Positions 1 through 9,220 are shown, counted from the stretch's first letter. The stretch is DNA of 53,645 bases from Rhodobacteraceae bacterium LNNU 3342 (GCA_008711135.1 VUAW01000021.1:1-53645), one strand, 5' to 3'. Notes: generated by a model from the letters alone, not told the origin. Numbers and translations are program-made.

Positions 1-234
1 CCAGTTTGAAGCACGATCAGCCCGCCCTGTGAATCCCTTTTGTCAACACGACCTAAACCTGGCGAAGGGTCTCGAACTGGGAGAGCGGACCGTCGGAGAG
101 CCGCTGTTTTATCTCAGGAAAGTCCTCTTCCGCATCCAAATTATATTTATATTTTGTTTATTCAGGCAGCCGCTGGTTTTATGTAAGAACTATCCGCTAG
201 AACTTCATTCCTCCGCTCCATGAGATAAGGAAGT
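1..234. other. Non-coding flank, no gene recognised
   Basis: No convincing reading frame is seen; the one open frame (29-223, plus) has no recognisable family. The stretch 137-170 is much more AT-rich than its surroundings. It lies downstream of the minus-strand polysaccharide operon, so it may hold that operon's end, but no clear hairpin terminator was found. Confidence 0.4.
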
Positions 235-1266
235 CTATGACTTGGCTAAGATCACACGATAGGTGCGATATCGGTCAAACGCCTTGGCAAAGGGTTGATT
301 ATAGCTGGACTCAAATATTTTGAGCGAGGAGAAAAGGGAGCGTCCTCTTTTGACAGCACGCTTCCCCGTGTGCCGCCAGAAAATGGCGCAGAAAAGAAAA
401 AACGACGTAATGCCCGGGCGTCGCATCATTGCCTTGATCAAGAACCTTATGAACAGGCCGTACGTTCTTGATTGAAGCGCAAGCGAGGCTGCGTAGATGT
501 CATAGAAGGTTCGGGACAGCGTCATCAAGGAGGAAGAGATATCGGGTCGTTCCTGTTCAAGGCGGAATAGCACCAGTTCAACCGACATGCGCATGCGTTT
601 TGGGGCAGCCGACATGCTGTTTCCTATGGTGCGGTAGCCCACAAGATAGCCTGGGGCGGGCGCAATGGACCAGCGTTCCGCGATGGCAAGGTAAAGCGCG
701 ATATCCTCTGCTCCATACGCGCGGACGGCCTGAAAGGCTTCCTGAAAGCCCCCGACTGCCCGAACAGCGTCCGCGCGGACCATCGCGTTGCTGGCATTGT
801 TGATGAAATTGAACACAAGAAGCTGTTCGAAGACCCGGCCTTGGTGCATCGGCTCGCCCTGATCGGCGATGACACGATCCTCTGCATCGATGCTGCGGCA
901 CCAGGAATAGACCAGGGCGGGGGCAAGTGGCGATGTCACTGCGACCCTTATCTGACGTTCCAGCTTTTCCGGATGCCAGATATCGTCGGCGTCGATCGTG
1001 GCGATCCATTCTCCCTGTGCCTCTGCAAGAGCCCGGTTTCGGGCCCGCGCAACACCGGCATTCTGCTGACGGATGATCCGCAAGCGGGGCTCTTCCGCGG
1101 CAACTGCCTTGAGAATGGATGGGGTCGCGTCGGTCGAACCATCATCTACGACAATGATTTCAAGGGGGGCATATGTTTGCGCCCGGACCGATTCAAGCGT
1201 TGCGGAAATCGTGCCTGCCGCGTTGTAAGCAGGTATTATGACCGAGACGAGCGGCTGTATATTCAA
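235..1266 (-). CDS. Family 2 glycosyltransferase
   Basis: Inverting GT-A glycosyltransferase expected to add a sugar from a nucleotide donor during assembly of a surface polysaccharide. The 343-residue protein opens with the GT2 signature (VSVIIPAYN, residues 7-15), has DDGSTD at 41-46 for nucleotide binding and IDADDIWHP with the metal-binding DxD at about 92-95. A basic C-terminal third (about 260-343) may be membrane-associated. The frame opens with TTG five bases after the upstream methyltransferase stop; no ATG suits better and the ribosome site is weak, so it may be translated by coupling. It is the last gene of the five-gene minus-strand operon. Donor and acceptor cannot be read from sequence. 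Confidence 0.85.
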   Translation of the reverse strand: MNIQPLVSVIIPAYNAAGTISATLESVRAQTYAPLEIIVVDDGSTDATPSILKAVAAEEPRLRIIRQQNAGVARARNRALAEAQGEWIATIDADDIWHPEKLERQIRVAVTSPLAPALVYSWCRSIDAEDRVIADQGEPMHQGRVFEQLLVFNFINNASNAMVRADAVRAVGGFQEAFQAVRAYGAEDIALYLAIAERWSIAPAPGYLVGYRTIGNSMSAAPKRMRMSVELVLFRLEQERPDISSSLMTLSRTFYDIYAASLALQSRTYGLFIRFLIKAMMRRPGITSFFLFCAIFWRHTGKRAVKRGRSLFSSLKIFESSYNQPFAKAFDRYRTYRVILAKS

Positions 1267-1270
1267 GTTC

Positions 1271-2152
1271 TCATTCGTCAGGTTTCCAACCTCCCAGCAT
1301 GCTATTCAGTCGACGAAGCGGCCGGGTAATGCGCCAGCTTCGAGAATTGAAAATGCGGTTCATGGCCCTTCTACTTTCAGCGAGTTCGGCTTCAAGACGG
1401 GCAATGGCCTCGGCTTTCTCATCGGACACCGCCTGCCAGGCATTTCCAAGGCGAATGACCTCGGCTTCAGCGGCATCGAGCCTTGCCTGACGGATCTCGT
1501 CAGCCTGAAGGCGGGCGTTCCAGATATCAGGATGAATCAGCGCCAGAGGTGTTGTCCGGCCCTTGTCCTGGCCGGTATCCGGCTCGCCCTCACGCCGCAT
1601 GAACAGGAGCAGGTTCTGGCGATACCAAGGCTCGATCAGCGGATCGTTCCATATTTCCTTGCGAAGCACGTCCAGGCAGTCGAATCCGGCATCCGCGAAA
1701 AGATCGCACCAGGTTTGAGGCCAAGCCTCGTTGACGTGATCAGTCCCGCCCTGGCCCGGAACTGCAGCTGAAAACAAGATGGCTGGAGCGTGCCGTGTGA
1801 GGGTATCAACCAGAATGGCCGCGGATTCGGCCGGCAGATGCTCGGCAACCTCGAGACAAAGGGCGAGGTCGAAGCTTCGGCTCAGATCAACCGGCTTGGA
1901 AAGATCTGCTACTTGGAAGCGGTCTACGGCGATCTCAAGCGCTTCAAGCGGCACCCAAGGGCCATCCAGACCGAAACTCATGGCGCCAAGCGCTTCGGCC
2001 TCAGCAAGCCAGCCTGCCGAACCGCAACCGAAATCGACAACAGTGCCGGGTTGCATGCGGTCGAAAACCAATGGCAGCACGCGCCGTGCCGAACGGCGGG
2101 CTCCCTCCTGAAGATTAGCATAGAAGATAGAGTCATATGCCGGATCAGACAT
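1271..2152 (-). CDS. SAM-dependent methyltransferase with C-terminal coiled coil
   Basis: Class I methyltransferase, 293 residues. The SAM-binding motif VVDFGCGSAGW lies at about residues 38-48, followed by an acidic post-I region and an LALCLEVAEHLP stretch typical of Methyltransf_11/23 proteins. The C-terminal part from about 215 is heptad-like and charged, ending in SRSWRITRPLR, a tail often seen in methyltransferases and glycosyltransferases of polysaccharide loci. The ATG overlaps the end of the upstream glycosyltransferase by 8 bases, so translation is coupled. It probably methylates a sugar of the exported glycan, perhaps as a chain-capping step; that role is inferred from context. Confidence 0.8.
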   Translation of the reverse strand: MSDPAYDSIFYANLQEGARRSARRVLPLVFDRMQPGTVVDFGCGSAGWLAEAEALGAMSFGLDGPWVPLEALEIAVDRFQVADLSKPVDLSRSFDLALCLEVAEHLPAESAAILVDTLTRHAPAILFSAAVPGQGGTDHVNEAWPQTWCDLFADAGFDCLDVLRKEIWNDPLIEPWYRQNLLLFMRREGEPDTGQDKGRTTPLALIHPDIWNARLQADEIRQARLDAAEAEVIRLGNAWQAVSDEKAEAIARLEAELAESRRAMNRIFNSRSWRITRPLRRLNSMLGGWKPDE

Positions 2153-3455
2153 CGTTGGGACCTGCCTTCGAACTGTAGTCCGACACCGGCGGCGTGCGAT
2201 AGGCCAGCGGCAGGTAGCTCAGCGCGCCTGCATAGCCGCGCAACCATGATCCCGTCAGCCGATCCGGTCGGCCGGCAAGCTTTCGAACAGGAGCCTTGAG
2301 CGCGCGCCTGAAGATCCAAAGCGGCATGGTCAGCAGCGCGCGGCGAAGGTCGCGACGGTCCCGCTGTCGGCCATATTGCGCGAAAAGCGCAACGATGTGC
2401 CCGAAGCCATAGCCATAGGCCTGCCGCTTCAGGTCGGCCCAGCTGTCCCGGTGCCTGTGGCGAACGACGGACAGTGGCTCATAAACGATACTGCCCCCGG
2501 CGTGCAGCACGCGATGCCAGTATTCGCTGTCATCTCCACACCCTCCTGCGGCTCCGGGGCCAACCCGTTCGTCAAAGCCGCCCAGCTCCAGCACCCGCTG
2601 GCGGCGGACGGCCATGTTCGCCCCCGCGCCGATTTCCCAGACAGGAGGGCTGCCCCCGGCCTTGTCGAGGAACTCCCGGTCAAACATCAGGGGCAAATGC
2701 CCCATACCCCCGAAGCCGAGTTCATACTGGAAGGCGATCTGCGCCTGAGCACCCAAGGTTTCGGGAAGCACGAGGCCGCAGACGACATCGACTCCCGGCG
2801 CAAAGGCGGCAAGCAGCGGCTCGATCCAGCCCGGCTCTGGGCGCACGTCGTCGTCAACGAAAACGGCCACGTCGCCCCGCGCGGCTGCAATGCCTGCATT
2901 GCGCGCGCGGCTCAGCCCCGGCCGGGGTTCCTGGACATAGCGGACACCCGGATGTTCGCGCACCACGGCCTCGGTCTCCGCGTCGGGACCGTTGTCGACG
3001 ACGACAATGTCGCGCCCTTTCGCAATCTCCGGTGACAGAGTGGCAAGGCAGTCGGCAAGATCCGCGGGACGGCGGCGCGTGCAGATCACAACGCTGGCTT
3101 CAAGTTCGCATGCCATCGCCCGTCGGGAGGAGATGAGATCTGCCAGAAGATCCAGCGCCTTGGCATCAAGAAAAGGCCGTGAGGTCCAGAGAGCCTCGAG
3201 TTCGCTTGGCCGGATCGGACGCAGGCCGGAGGCCAGCAGCAAGGCCACAGTGTCGCCTATAGCAAGGGCAGCGCGGCGCGCCAAATCACCCATTGCCATT
3301 GGAAAGGCATTCGGCAACTCATGCGCAACGCCAAGCACCATGCCCCGAAGGCGGAAGTAGAGAACGATCCCACGCGCCCCGGCCGGCGCTTCCAGACTCT
3401 CGGGAAGCTGCTCGATGTCTATGTGCAGGATCGCCCAAGGTGCAGAGGGTCTCAT
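2145..3455 (-). CDS. Family 2 glycosyltransferase with extra N-terminal domain (paralogue of the upstream gene)
   Basis: A 436-residue two-part protein. Residues 1-115 form a domain I do not recognise, starting with a W-A-I-L-H-I-D strand pattern. From about 120 a GT2 catalytic domain follows: SVVICTRRRP, then VVDNGPD, and the acidic VFVDDDVRPEPGW motif for metal/nucleotide binding. The protein resembles the neighbouring 420-residue protein (3452-4714) over its whole length, including the N-terminal domain, which points to tandem duplication. The ATG overlaps the upstream stop by 4 bases (ATGA). It probably transfers a sugar in the same polysaccharide pathway as its neighbours. Confidence 0.83.
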   Translation of the reverse strand: MRPSAPWAILHIDIEQLPESLEAPAGARGIVLYFRLRGMVLGVAHELPNAFPMAMGDLARRAALAIGDTVALLLASGLRPIRPSELEALWTSRPFLDAKALDLLADLISSRRAMACELEASVVICTRRRPADLADCLATLSPEIAKGRDIVVVDNGPDAETEAVVREHPGVRYVQEPRPGLSRARNAGIAAARGDVAVFVDDDVRPEPGWIEPLLAAFAPGVDVVCGLVLPETLGAQAQIAFQYELGFGGMGHLPLMFDREFLDKAGGSPPVWEIGAGANMAVRRQRVLELGGFDERVGPGAAGGCGDDSEYWHRVLHAGGSIVYEPLSVVRHRHRDSWADLKRQAYGYGFGHIVALFAQYGRQRDRRDLRRALLTMPLWIFRRALKAPVRKLAGRPDRLTGSWLRGYAGALSYLPLAYRTPPVSDYSSKAGPNDV

Positions 3456-4714
3456 CGTCCATGCTCCTGCCGGCGGAGTGCAACGCGTCGGAGCGAGCGA
3501 TCATATTCGCCGGCAAGTCCCTGCACGAGCCCACCAAGCTCCGCAAGCACAAATCCGGGAGGGAGCGCGGCGCGGCCCCGAGGGGAGCCCGCCAGCATCC
3601 GTGCGTAGCGTTGAACCATAAGCCAGACAAGCAACCGGCGATGCGCCGCAGCCATATCGGGATCGAAACGCTTGTTCTTGCGCAGGAGCGCGCCCAACGA
3701 CAGGCCCCAGGAGTGGAACTGACGGCGCAGCGCCAGCATGTCTGGGCGATGTTCGTGATGCACGGCCTGACGCGGCGAGTAGGCCAGTGGCACGCCTGAC
3801 CGAACCACCCGGTAGAAAATGTCGAGATCACCCCCGCCCGGCAGCGGTGGGCCCGTATCAAGGGCCTCGTCAAAGCCGCCGAGGGCCCGCAACGTGTCCG
3901 TTTTGAAAATCATGTTGGTCCCGGTGCCGAACCGCCCGCTGTTTGCGGGATAACAGGGATCGCTCCAACGTTCCCGACGATAGCTTTGCCAGTCGATGCC
4001 CTGGCCGAAGCCTCCGGCGGCTTCGAAGCGCACCTGCGCCTCGGTTTCCAGGACCAGCGGCAGCACCGGTCCTGTGAAGGCGCCCGCCTCTGGCTGGTCA
4101 CGGAGGCTTTCGGCAAAGCCATCCAGCCAGCCCTCGTCCGGGATGGCGTCGTCGTCGATGAAGCCCAGATAGGCGCGGTCGGTTTCGCGCAGGGCACGAT
4201 TGCGGCCGAAATCGAGGCCCGGTACCGGCTCCATGACATAACGTACCCCTGGGAAATCATCCACGGCGTCGCGCGTGGAGGAATCAGGCGGGGCATTGTC
4301 GACGACGAGAAGGTCGAGCGGCGTGGCATCACCTGAACGGCTGTCGCGCAAGGCAACAAGCGCTGCCAAGGTCCGGCGCAGAAGGGCGGCCCGGTTGCGC
4401 GTGCAGATGGCAATGGTCAGGGGAGGCAGCATTGGAATCCCCAGCCGTAAGGTCAGCGCATCATAGACGGCATAGGCCGCGGCAAGAGAGCCACCTGCCT
4501 TGCGGACAAGAGGGGCAAGCTGCCCGACCGATATCCTGCTGCCAAAGGCCGAGCGTCCGATGAGCAACCGGCCCGCAGGACGCCCCTGGTGACGTAGCAG
4601 CAGATAGACGCCATGTGCCTCGCCCAGGTCCAGCGGCGCCAGCGGCTGCGTCAGTTCCAGGTTGATGATCGTCCAAGGGGCACGCAGGTCCCGCGATATC
4701 CAGGTCCGCGTCAT
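3452..4714 (-). CDS. Family 2 glycosyltransferase with extra N-terminal domain
   Basis: 420 residues. Residues 1-95 carry the same kind of unassigned N-terminal domain as the downstream paralogue (APWTIINLE at 12-20 against APWAILHID there). The GT2 domain starts at about 98 (PLTIAICTRNR) and contains LLVVDNAPPD and GFIDDDAIPDEGW, the acidic donor-binding site. The ATG overlaps the exporter gene's stop (ATGA), placing it second in a tightly coupled operon. The likely role is polysaccharide chain assembly on the cytoplasmic side; the sugar is unknown. Confidence 0.83.
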   Translation of the reverse strand: MTRTWISRDLRAPWTIINLELTQPLAPLDLGEAHGVYLLLRHQGRPAGRLLIGRSAFGSRISVGQLAPLVRKAGGSLAAAYAVYDALTLRLGIPMLPPLTIAICTRNRAALLRRTLAALVALRDSRSGDATPLDLLVVDNAPPDSSTRDAVDDFPGVRYVMEPVPGLDFGRNRALRETDRAYLGFIDDDAIPDEGWLDGFAESLRDQPEAGAFTGPVLPLVLETEAQVRFEAAGGFGQGIDWQSYRRERWSDPCYPANSGRFGTGTNMIFKTDTLRALGGFDEALDTGPPLPGGGDLDIFYRVVRSGVPLAYSPRQAVHHEHRPDMLALRRQFHSWGLSLGALLRKNKRFDPDMAAAHRRLLVWLMVQRYARMLAGSPRGRAALPPGFVLAELGGLVQGLAGEYDRSLRRVALRRQEHGR

Positions 4715-6477
4715 CCCTCATCCCCGTAAAGTTCAGCATAAAGGCCGCAAGCCGCCGCCAGATCCTTTGGCCGCCCTTCCTGGACCAGGACTCCGTCCCG
4801 AAGGACCAGAACCCGGTCGGCAAAGCTGATGGTCTCCCGCCGATGCGCGATGATGATGACCACGCGCGGGCGGTCCTTATGTTCCAGTACCTGTCGGACC
4901 GCACGTTCGGTCATCGCATCCAGAGCATTCGTCGCTTCGTCCAGGATCAGTATGTCCGGGTTCCTGAGCAGCGCCCGCGCCAACGCTATCCTTTGGCGCT
5001 GGCCTTGCGAAAGGCGGGCGCCACGTTCGCCAATCATCGTGTCATAGCCGCGCTCAAGCGCGCTGATGAACTCGTCAGCCTGTGCTTCACGCGCAGCCTT
5101 GCGCACCTCTTCGAAGCTTGCGCCAAGACGACCATAAGCGATGTTCGCCCTGACCGAGCCGCTGAACAAGAATGCGTTCTGTTCGACGAAGGCGATCCGC
5201 TCATGCCAGGCCGCTCGCGAGATCTCGGATAAAGGCACACCATCCACCAGGATGCGCCCTTGTTCAGGCGCAGTGAAGCGCAACAAGAGCGCCGCGATGG
5301 TCGATTTGCCGGCCCCTGACCGGCCTGCGATCGCCGTGACCTCGCCCACGCGGAAGCTGCACGAGATATCAGTGACCGCCGCGACCTCGGCCGACGGATA
5401 GCGGACCGTGACGTGATCCAGCCGGATTTCGCGTGTCAGCGGCGGCAGGGGGTCTCCCTCCTGCGGGACCGTGCCGATATCGTCGATGACATTTTCCATT
5501 TCGGCAATCGGCGCCTCCAAGCCTGAAAGGCCTGCACGCGCGGAAAGCACGTTCGCGAGGCGCGGCTGGAGACGGTATGCAATGGCCAGAAAGCCAATAA
5601 GCACCGCCGCCTCATCGCCCCGCACAAGGGACACCATCCCCAGGATAATGACCATCCCCAGGGTCATCAGCTGGACCAAGGGGCTGATCAATCCCGTCAG
5701 GATTGTCAGCCGCATGAAAACGGAACTGATCTGCGAGGATCGCCGCAGGAAGCGCCGGCGCTCATACACCTCGCGACCAAAGCCTCGTACAACCCGCAAG
5801 CCGTTCAGGACGTTGAAGAGATAGGTCGTCAGTCCTTCGTTGGCCGCAGTCGCACGGGCTCCGATGTGACGCATCCGGCGCGTCATATAGGCGATCGAAA
5901 GCGCCATCAGTCCCGACAGGATCGCCATCAACAGCGAATAAAACGGAGAGATCGTGATCAGGAAACCTGCCAGCACGATCACGGCGACTACTTGAACGAT
6001 CAAGGTAACCGCAACGAACAGTGCATCGCAAGCGCGCCAACTTTCGGTGGCCATGATGTTCATCAGCTTGCCCGACGACTTTCCTTCGAGCAGGACGATG
6101 TCTTGATGCATCAGGCTTTCGAAAATCTGCGCTCTCAGCCGTTCCGCAAAGATCAGCGATAGCTTGGTCGACAGAACAAGGTTCACAACCCCGGTGATCA
6201 AGCCCGCCAAGAAGATGCCGACGGCGACGGCCACGAGAGGTACTGCAGAGGCGTCGTTTCCGGAAACGCTCCTGATCAGGCCACCGACATAGGGAATATC
6301 CAGTGGTTCGCCGCCGGCCAAGGCGATCTGGGCGATAGGGATGATGAGCGACAGGCCAAATCCTTCGAAGACTGCGGAAACGAGGCCCAGAACTACAATC
6401 AGGGCCACATGGTGCCGTTCTTCTCGTGCCAGGCGGAGGACTCGCAGCATGATGGCAAGCGTACCGTCATGCACCAT
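4711..6477 (-). CDS. ABC exporter half-transporter, fused membrane and ATPase domains (MsbA-like type)
   Basis: Type I ABC exporter in which one polypeptide holds six predicted membrane helices (about residues 15-300) and a C-terminal ATPase; it should act as a homodimer. The ATPase shows Walker A AGRSGAGKST (about 384-393), signature LSQGQRQ (about 489-495), Walker B ILILDEATNALD and the H-loop IIAHRRE. Being first in an operon with three glycosyltransferases and a methyltransferase, it probably flips a lipid-linked oligosaccharide or glycolipid. The frame extends to a TTG at 6504 with no ribosome site; I prefer the ATG at 6477, preceded by a weak AGG-rich stretch. The start is uncertain. 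Confidence 0.82.
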   Translation of the reverse strand: MVHDGTLAIMLRVLRLAREERHHVALIVVLGLVSAVFEGFGLSLIIPIAQIALAGGEPLDIPYVGGLIRSVSGNDASAVPLVAVAVGIFLAGLITGVVNLVLSTKLSLIFAERLRAQIFESLMHQDIVLLEGKSSGKLMNIMATESWRACDALFVAVTLIVQVVAVIVLAGFLITISPFYSLLMAILSGLMALSIAYMTRRMRHIGARATAANEGLTTYLFNVLNGLRVVRGFGREVYERRRFLRRSSQISSVFMRLTILTGLISPLVQLMTLGMVIILGMVSLVRGDEAAVLIGFLAIAYRLQPRLANVLSARAGLSGLEAPIAEMENVIDDIGTVPQEGDPLPPLTREIRLDHVTVRYPSAEVAAVTDISCSFRVGEVTAIAGRSGAGKSTIAALLLRFTAPEQGRILVDGVPLSEISRAAWHERIAFVEQNAFLFSGSVRANIAYGRLGASFEEVRKAAREAQADEFISALERGYDTMIGERGARLSQGQRQRIALARALLRNPDILILDEATNALDAMTERAVRQVLEHKDRPRVVIIIAHRRETISFADRVLVLRDGVLVQEGRPKDLAAACGLYAELYGDEG

Positions 6478-6621
6478 CAGCAAACCTGAACCTGCCTTTT
6501 TCAAGGCTCAGACAGTAACCCGGGTGATATCCTCCGAAAGCCCCCATAGCATTCTCTCGCCGTGCTGCTTTCAGAAGCATAGCGTGGTTCAGCTAAAATA
6601 AGCAAATTCTGAGATGGAACC

Positions 6622-6882
6622 GGTGAGATCGCGCGGCTGAAGAAGCTGGCGACGCGGTCGCCGTTCAAGCCGTCCGGCATCGGGAAGGTGACGAACCCCG
6701 GCAGGCCAAGCGGAACTCGTCGGCCACGGGGCCCAAGCAAGACATGGATCGCGTCGGTCGCAAAGAGAACTGACAGCAGAGGCTCCAACAGGCTCGCGCT
6801 TCAAGTCTATGAGAAAATCCTTGTTGGCGAACTCGTCATCTCGTCCGAGCTTGCCCGCTTTCGACGCGAACGCTGGCTGTAG
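6622..6882 (+). pseudogene. Degenerate transposase fragment
   Basis: Translation in shifting frames gives pieces of a familiar transposase N-terminal region: a LKKLATRSPFKPSG stretch followed by a basic linker, then GSRFK, then YEKILVGELVISSELARFRRERW before a stop at 6880-6882. In intact relatives GSRFK and the YEKIL segment are continuous; here they lie in different frames, so at least one and probably two frameshifts separate them. Catalytic parts are missing. It is a dead insertion-element remnant between the polysaccharide operon and the FAH/Tct genes. The family memory (an IS66-like or related transposase) is approximate. Confidence 0.6.
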
Positions 6883-7138
6883 CTCGCGTCACTGGTGCGG
6901 GTCAGTGCCGCGCCACCAGGTCTTGATGAGGATATTCAACCAGTCGGAAGCCGCGGCGATCTGCGGGATGCCGAAGGAATTGTTGTTCGGCATCGGGACG
7001 CCGAGTGCTGCCCCTAATGACGTCTAGCCGGCTGTTGCTGCAACCTCCAGTCACCGCTGGGACCCTCCGGAACCTTAGCCGGAATGGGGACACGCGGGGA
7101 ATGGGCAGCCGGCCGTTACTTTGAGGCCAAATGAAGAG
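6883..7138. other. Gene-free stretch with an unassigned minus-strand open fragment
   Basis: No intact gene. On the minus strand a short frame ending at the stop 6889-6891 reads as a protein-like C-terminus (including PNNNSFGIPQIAAASDWLN and a W-W pair), but it is closed upstream near 7024 and I cannot name its family. It could be a second gene remnant next to the transposase scar. Confidence 0.3.
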
Positions 7139-7196
7139 TTGACACATGCGTATCGACGATAGAGAGTTTTATCGACAAAAATACGCATTGTGGAGA
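7139..7196 (+). promoter_or_regulatory. Promoter element and inverted-repeat operator upstream of the FAH hydrolase
   Basis: A perfect -35 box TTGACA lies at 7139-7144; no strong -10 is clear. Just downstream are perfect 8-base inverted arms, ATGCGTAT at 7146-7153 and ATACGCAT at 7181-7188, centred 35 bases apart, and between them a direct repeat TATCGAC (7151-7157 and 7170-7176). GGAGA at 7192-7196 is the ribosome site. The arrangement fits a dimeric regulator, most simply the GntR/FCD protein encoded at 11374, but the pairing is inferred. Confidence 0.5.
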
Positions 7197-7201
7197 TAAT
7201 G

Positions 7202-8077
7202 ATGAAGATTGCGGTGTTCGAAGCCGAGGGCCGGCGGGGCACAGGGATTGTCGACGGCAACCACATCCGGGTTCTTGCCACTGGTGAAGGCACCTCCTCC
7301 TTCCTGCTCAGGCTCTTTCAGACGGTGTCCGGCGACCGTGATGCGCTGCTGCAGGAGGTCGACACCGGCGAGCGTGTAGCGCTTGCCGATGTGAAGCTGG
7401 AGCCTCCGGTTCCTGATCGCCGGGGGGCGGTTCTCTGCGTCGGCAAGAACTATTACGCCCATGCGAAAGAGTTTTTCGGCAGTGGCTTCGACTCGAGCGC
7501 GAAGGAAGAAGTGCCAAGCCAGCCGGTGATCTTTGCCAAGACCGGATCGAGCCTGTCCGGCCACGGCGACGCGATCGACAGCGCGCTGGATGCAACGAAT
7601 ACCGTCGACTATGAAGGTGAGCTTGCCATCATCATCGGGCGCACCGCGCATAAGGTATCGAGGGGCGACGCGTGGGATGTCATCTTCGGCTACACGGTCT
7701 GCAACGACGTCACCTCGCGTGAGCTGCAGAAGCGCCATAACCAGTGGCTGATCGGAAAAAGCCTCGACACCTTTGGCCCCTTGGGTCCGCACATCGTCAC
7801 GGCTGATGAGATCGGCGATATAACGGCCCAAAAGCTCATCACGCGCGTGAACGGCGAGGTGCGCCAGGAGGCGCCGATCAGCGACCTGATCTTTGACATC
7901 CCGACCCTGATCGAGACGCTCACGCGGACCATGACCCTGCAACCGGGGGACGTGATCGCCACCGGTACGCCAGCCGGGGTCGGTATCGGCTTTAACCCGC
8001 CGAAGTACCTGAAGCCGGGTGATGTCGTTGACGTCGAGATTTCAGGAATCGGCACGCTGACGAACCCCGTCATCTGA
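7202..8077 (+). CDS. Fumarylacetoacetate hydrolase (FAH) family protein
   Basis: FAH-superfamily enzyme (291 residues), typically a metal-dependent hydrolase, decarboxylase or isomerase acting on acylpyruvate-like oxo acids. The metal ligands are in place: E138 and E140 in VDYEGELAI and D169 in CNDVTSREL. The C-terminal ATGTPAGVGIG motif is also typical. The frame has a GTG at 7190 and ATGs at 7199 and 7202; GGAG at 7192-7195 sits six bases before 7202, so that start is chosen. It heads a plus-strand cluster with the TctC, TctA-TctB and GntR genes, suggesting it processes the imported carboxylate or a product of it. The exact substrate is unknown. Confidence 0.85.
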   Translation: MKIAVFEAEGRRGTGIVDGNHIRVLATGEGTSSFLLRLFQTVSGDRDALLQEVDTGERVALADVKLEPPVPDRRGAVLCVGKNYYAHAKEFFGSGFDSSAKEEVPSQPVIFAKTGSSLSGHGDAIDSALDATNTVDYEGELAIIIGRTAHKVSRGDAWDVIFGYTVCNDVTSRELQKRHNQWLIGKSLDTFGPLGPHIVTADEIGDITAQKLITRVNGEVRQEAPISDLIFDIPTLIETLTRTMTLQPGDVIATGTPAGVGIGFNPPKYLKPGDVVDVEISGIGTLTNPVI

Positions 8078-8106
8078 GCCAACGACTTTCAAGGGAGGAG
8101 GAAAAC

Positions 8107-9192
8107 ATGAAAAGGATCATGACCGCGGTAGTGCTGTCCGCGTCCGCAGTGGCCACTTTTGCCTTTGCGGATGCAGCCTCGGCGCAGGCCAGCTTCGAGG
8201 GGAAGCGGATACAGGTCATCGTGCCGTTCGCGCCCGGCGGGGCAACCGATGTGGCCGCGCGCTTTCTTGAGTCATACCTGGAGGAGCATCTTGCCGGGAA
8301 CCCGGACGTAGAGGTGGTCAACCGAGGTGGCGGCGGCTCCATTCTTGGGGCGAACTGGTTTCAGCAAAACGCCAAACCTGATGGCTTGACGGTTCTTTTC
8401 ACCACATCCTCTACCGCGACGCCTTATGTGCTGCAGCAGGAAGGCGTTGAATATGACCTTGCCGCAATGCGCGTCGCCTACTCGCTTCCCTTCGGAAGTG
8501 TGACCTATGTCGCAGGGTCCACTGGCATCGAATCCGTCCAGGATCTGGTGGATACCGATGCGCGGCTGGTTTACGGCGGCATTTCCGCTGCGGCGAGCGA
8601 CCTGCCCACCCTGCTTTCCTTCGAAGTTCTCGGGCTGGATGTGCGGTCGGTACTGGGGTTCGAGGGTCGGGGTCCCGCGCGGCTGGCGTTTGACCGGGGT
8701 GAGACGAACATCGACTTCCAGTTCACGCCTGCCTACCTGACCCAGGTCGCCGACCAGGCCGAAGCCGGTGGCGTCGTGCCGCTGATGACCGGTGGTTCGG
8801 TGGACAGCGAAGGCCGGCTGACGGAGCGTGATCCGGCGGTGCCCGATCTGCCCTCGGTGCACGAGGTCTATGTCGAGCTGAATGGGGCAGAGCCGGAGGG
8901 CGTGGAGTGGGACGCATATCAGGCGATCGGGGCCCTGACACTCAGCTATGGGCTGACGGCCTATCTCCCCGAAGGGACGCCGGATGAGATCATTCAGGCC
9001 TATGCCGACGCGGCTCAGGCGATCAACGCTGATCCGCGCTTCCAGGAGGCCTCGCAGGAAGTTACCGGCGGCTACGATCTGATCCTGCCCCAGGATGCCG
9101 AAGGGCCGCTGAAGGCCGCTCTGCAGCCCTCTGACGAGGTTCGCGATTACCTTCGCACGCTGCTCAGCGAAAAGTACGGCGTCGATTTCTGA
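8107..9192 (+). CDS. Tripartite tricarboxylate transporter substrate-binding protein (TctC/Bug family)
   Basis: Periplasmic binding protein of a TctABC importer, 361 residues. The Sec signal peptide covers about residues 1-27 with an ASAQA cleavage region. The mature start FEGKRIQVIVPFAPGGATDVAARF is the Bug-family opening, and NRGGGGSILGANW contains the conserved glycine-rich ligand loop. A strong ribosome site (GGGAGGAGG) precedes the ATG. It is encoded just before the fused membrane component. Bug proteins bind varied carboxylates, so the ligand cannot be stated. Confidence 0.9.
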   Translation: MKRIMTAVVLSASAVATFAFADAASAQASFEGKRIQVIVPFAPGGATDVAARFLESYLEEHLAGNPDVEVVNRGGGGSILGANWFQQNAKPDGLTVLFTTSSTATPYVLQQEGVEYDLAAMRVAYSLPFGSVTYVAGSTGIESVQDLVDTDARLVYGGISAAASDLPTLLSFEVLGLDVRSVLGFEGRGPARLAFDRGETNIDFQFTPAYLTQVADQAEAGGVVPLMTGGSVDSEGRLTERDPAVPDLPSVHEVYVELNGAEPEGVEWDAYQAIGALTLSYGLTAYLPEGTPDEIIQAYADAAQAINADPRFQEASQEVTGGYDLILPQDAEGPLKAALQPSDEVRDYLRTLLSEKYGVDF

Positions 9193-9220
9193 TCGTTCCA
9201 CACAGAGTGGCATCCTCTTC

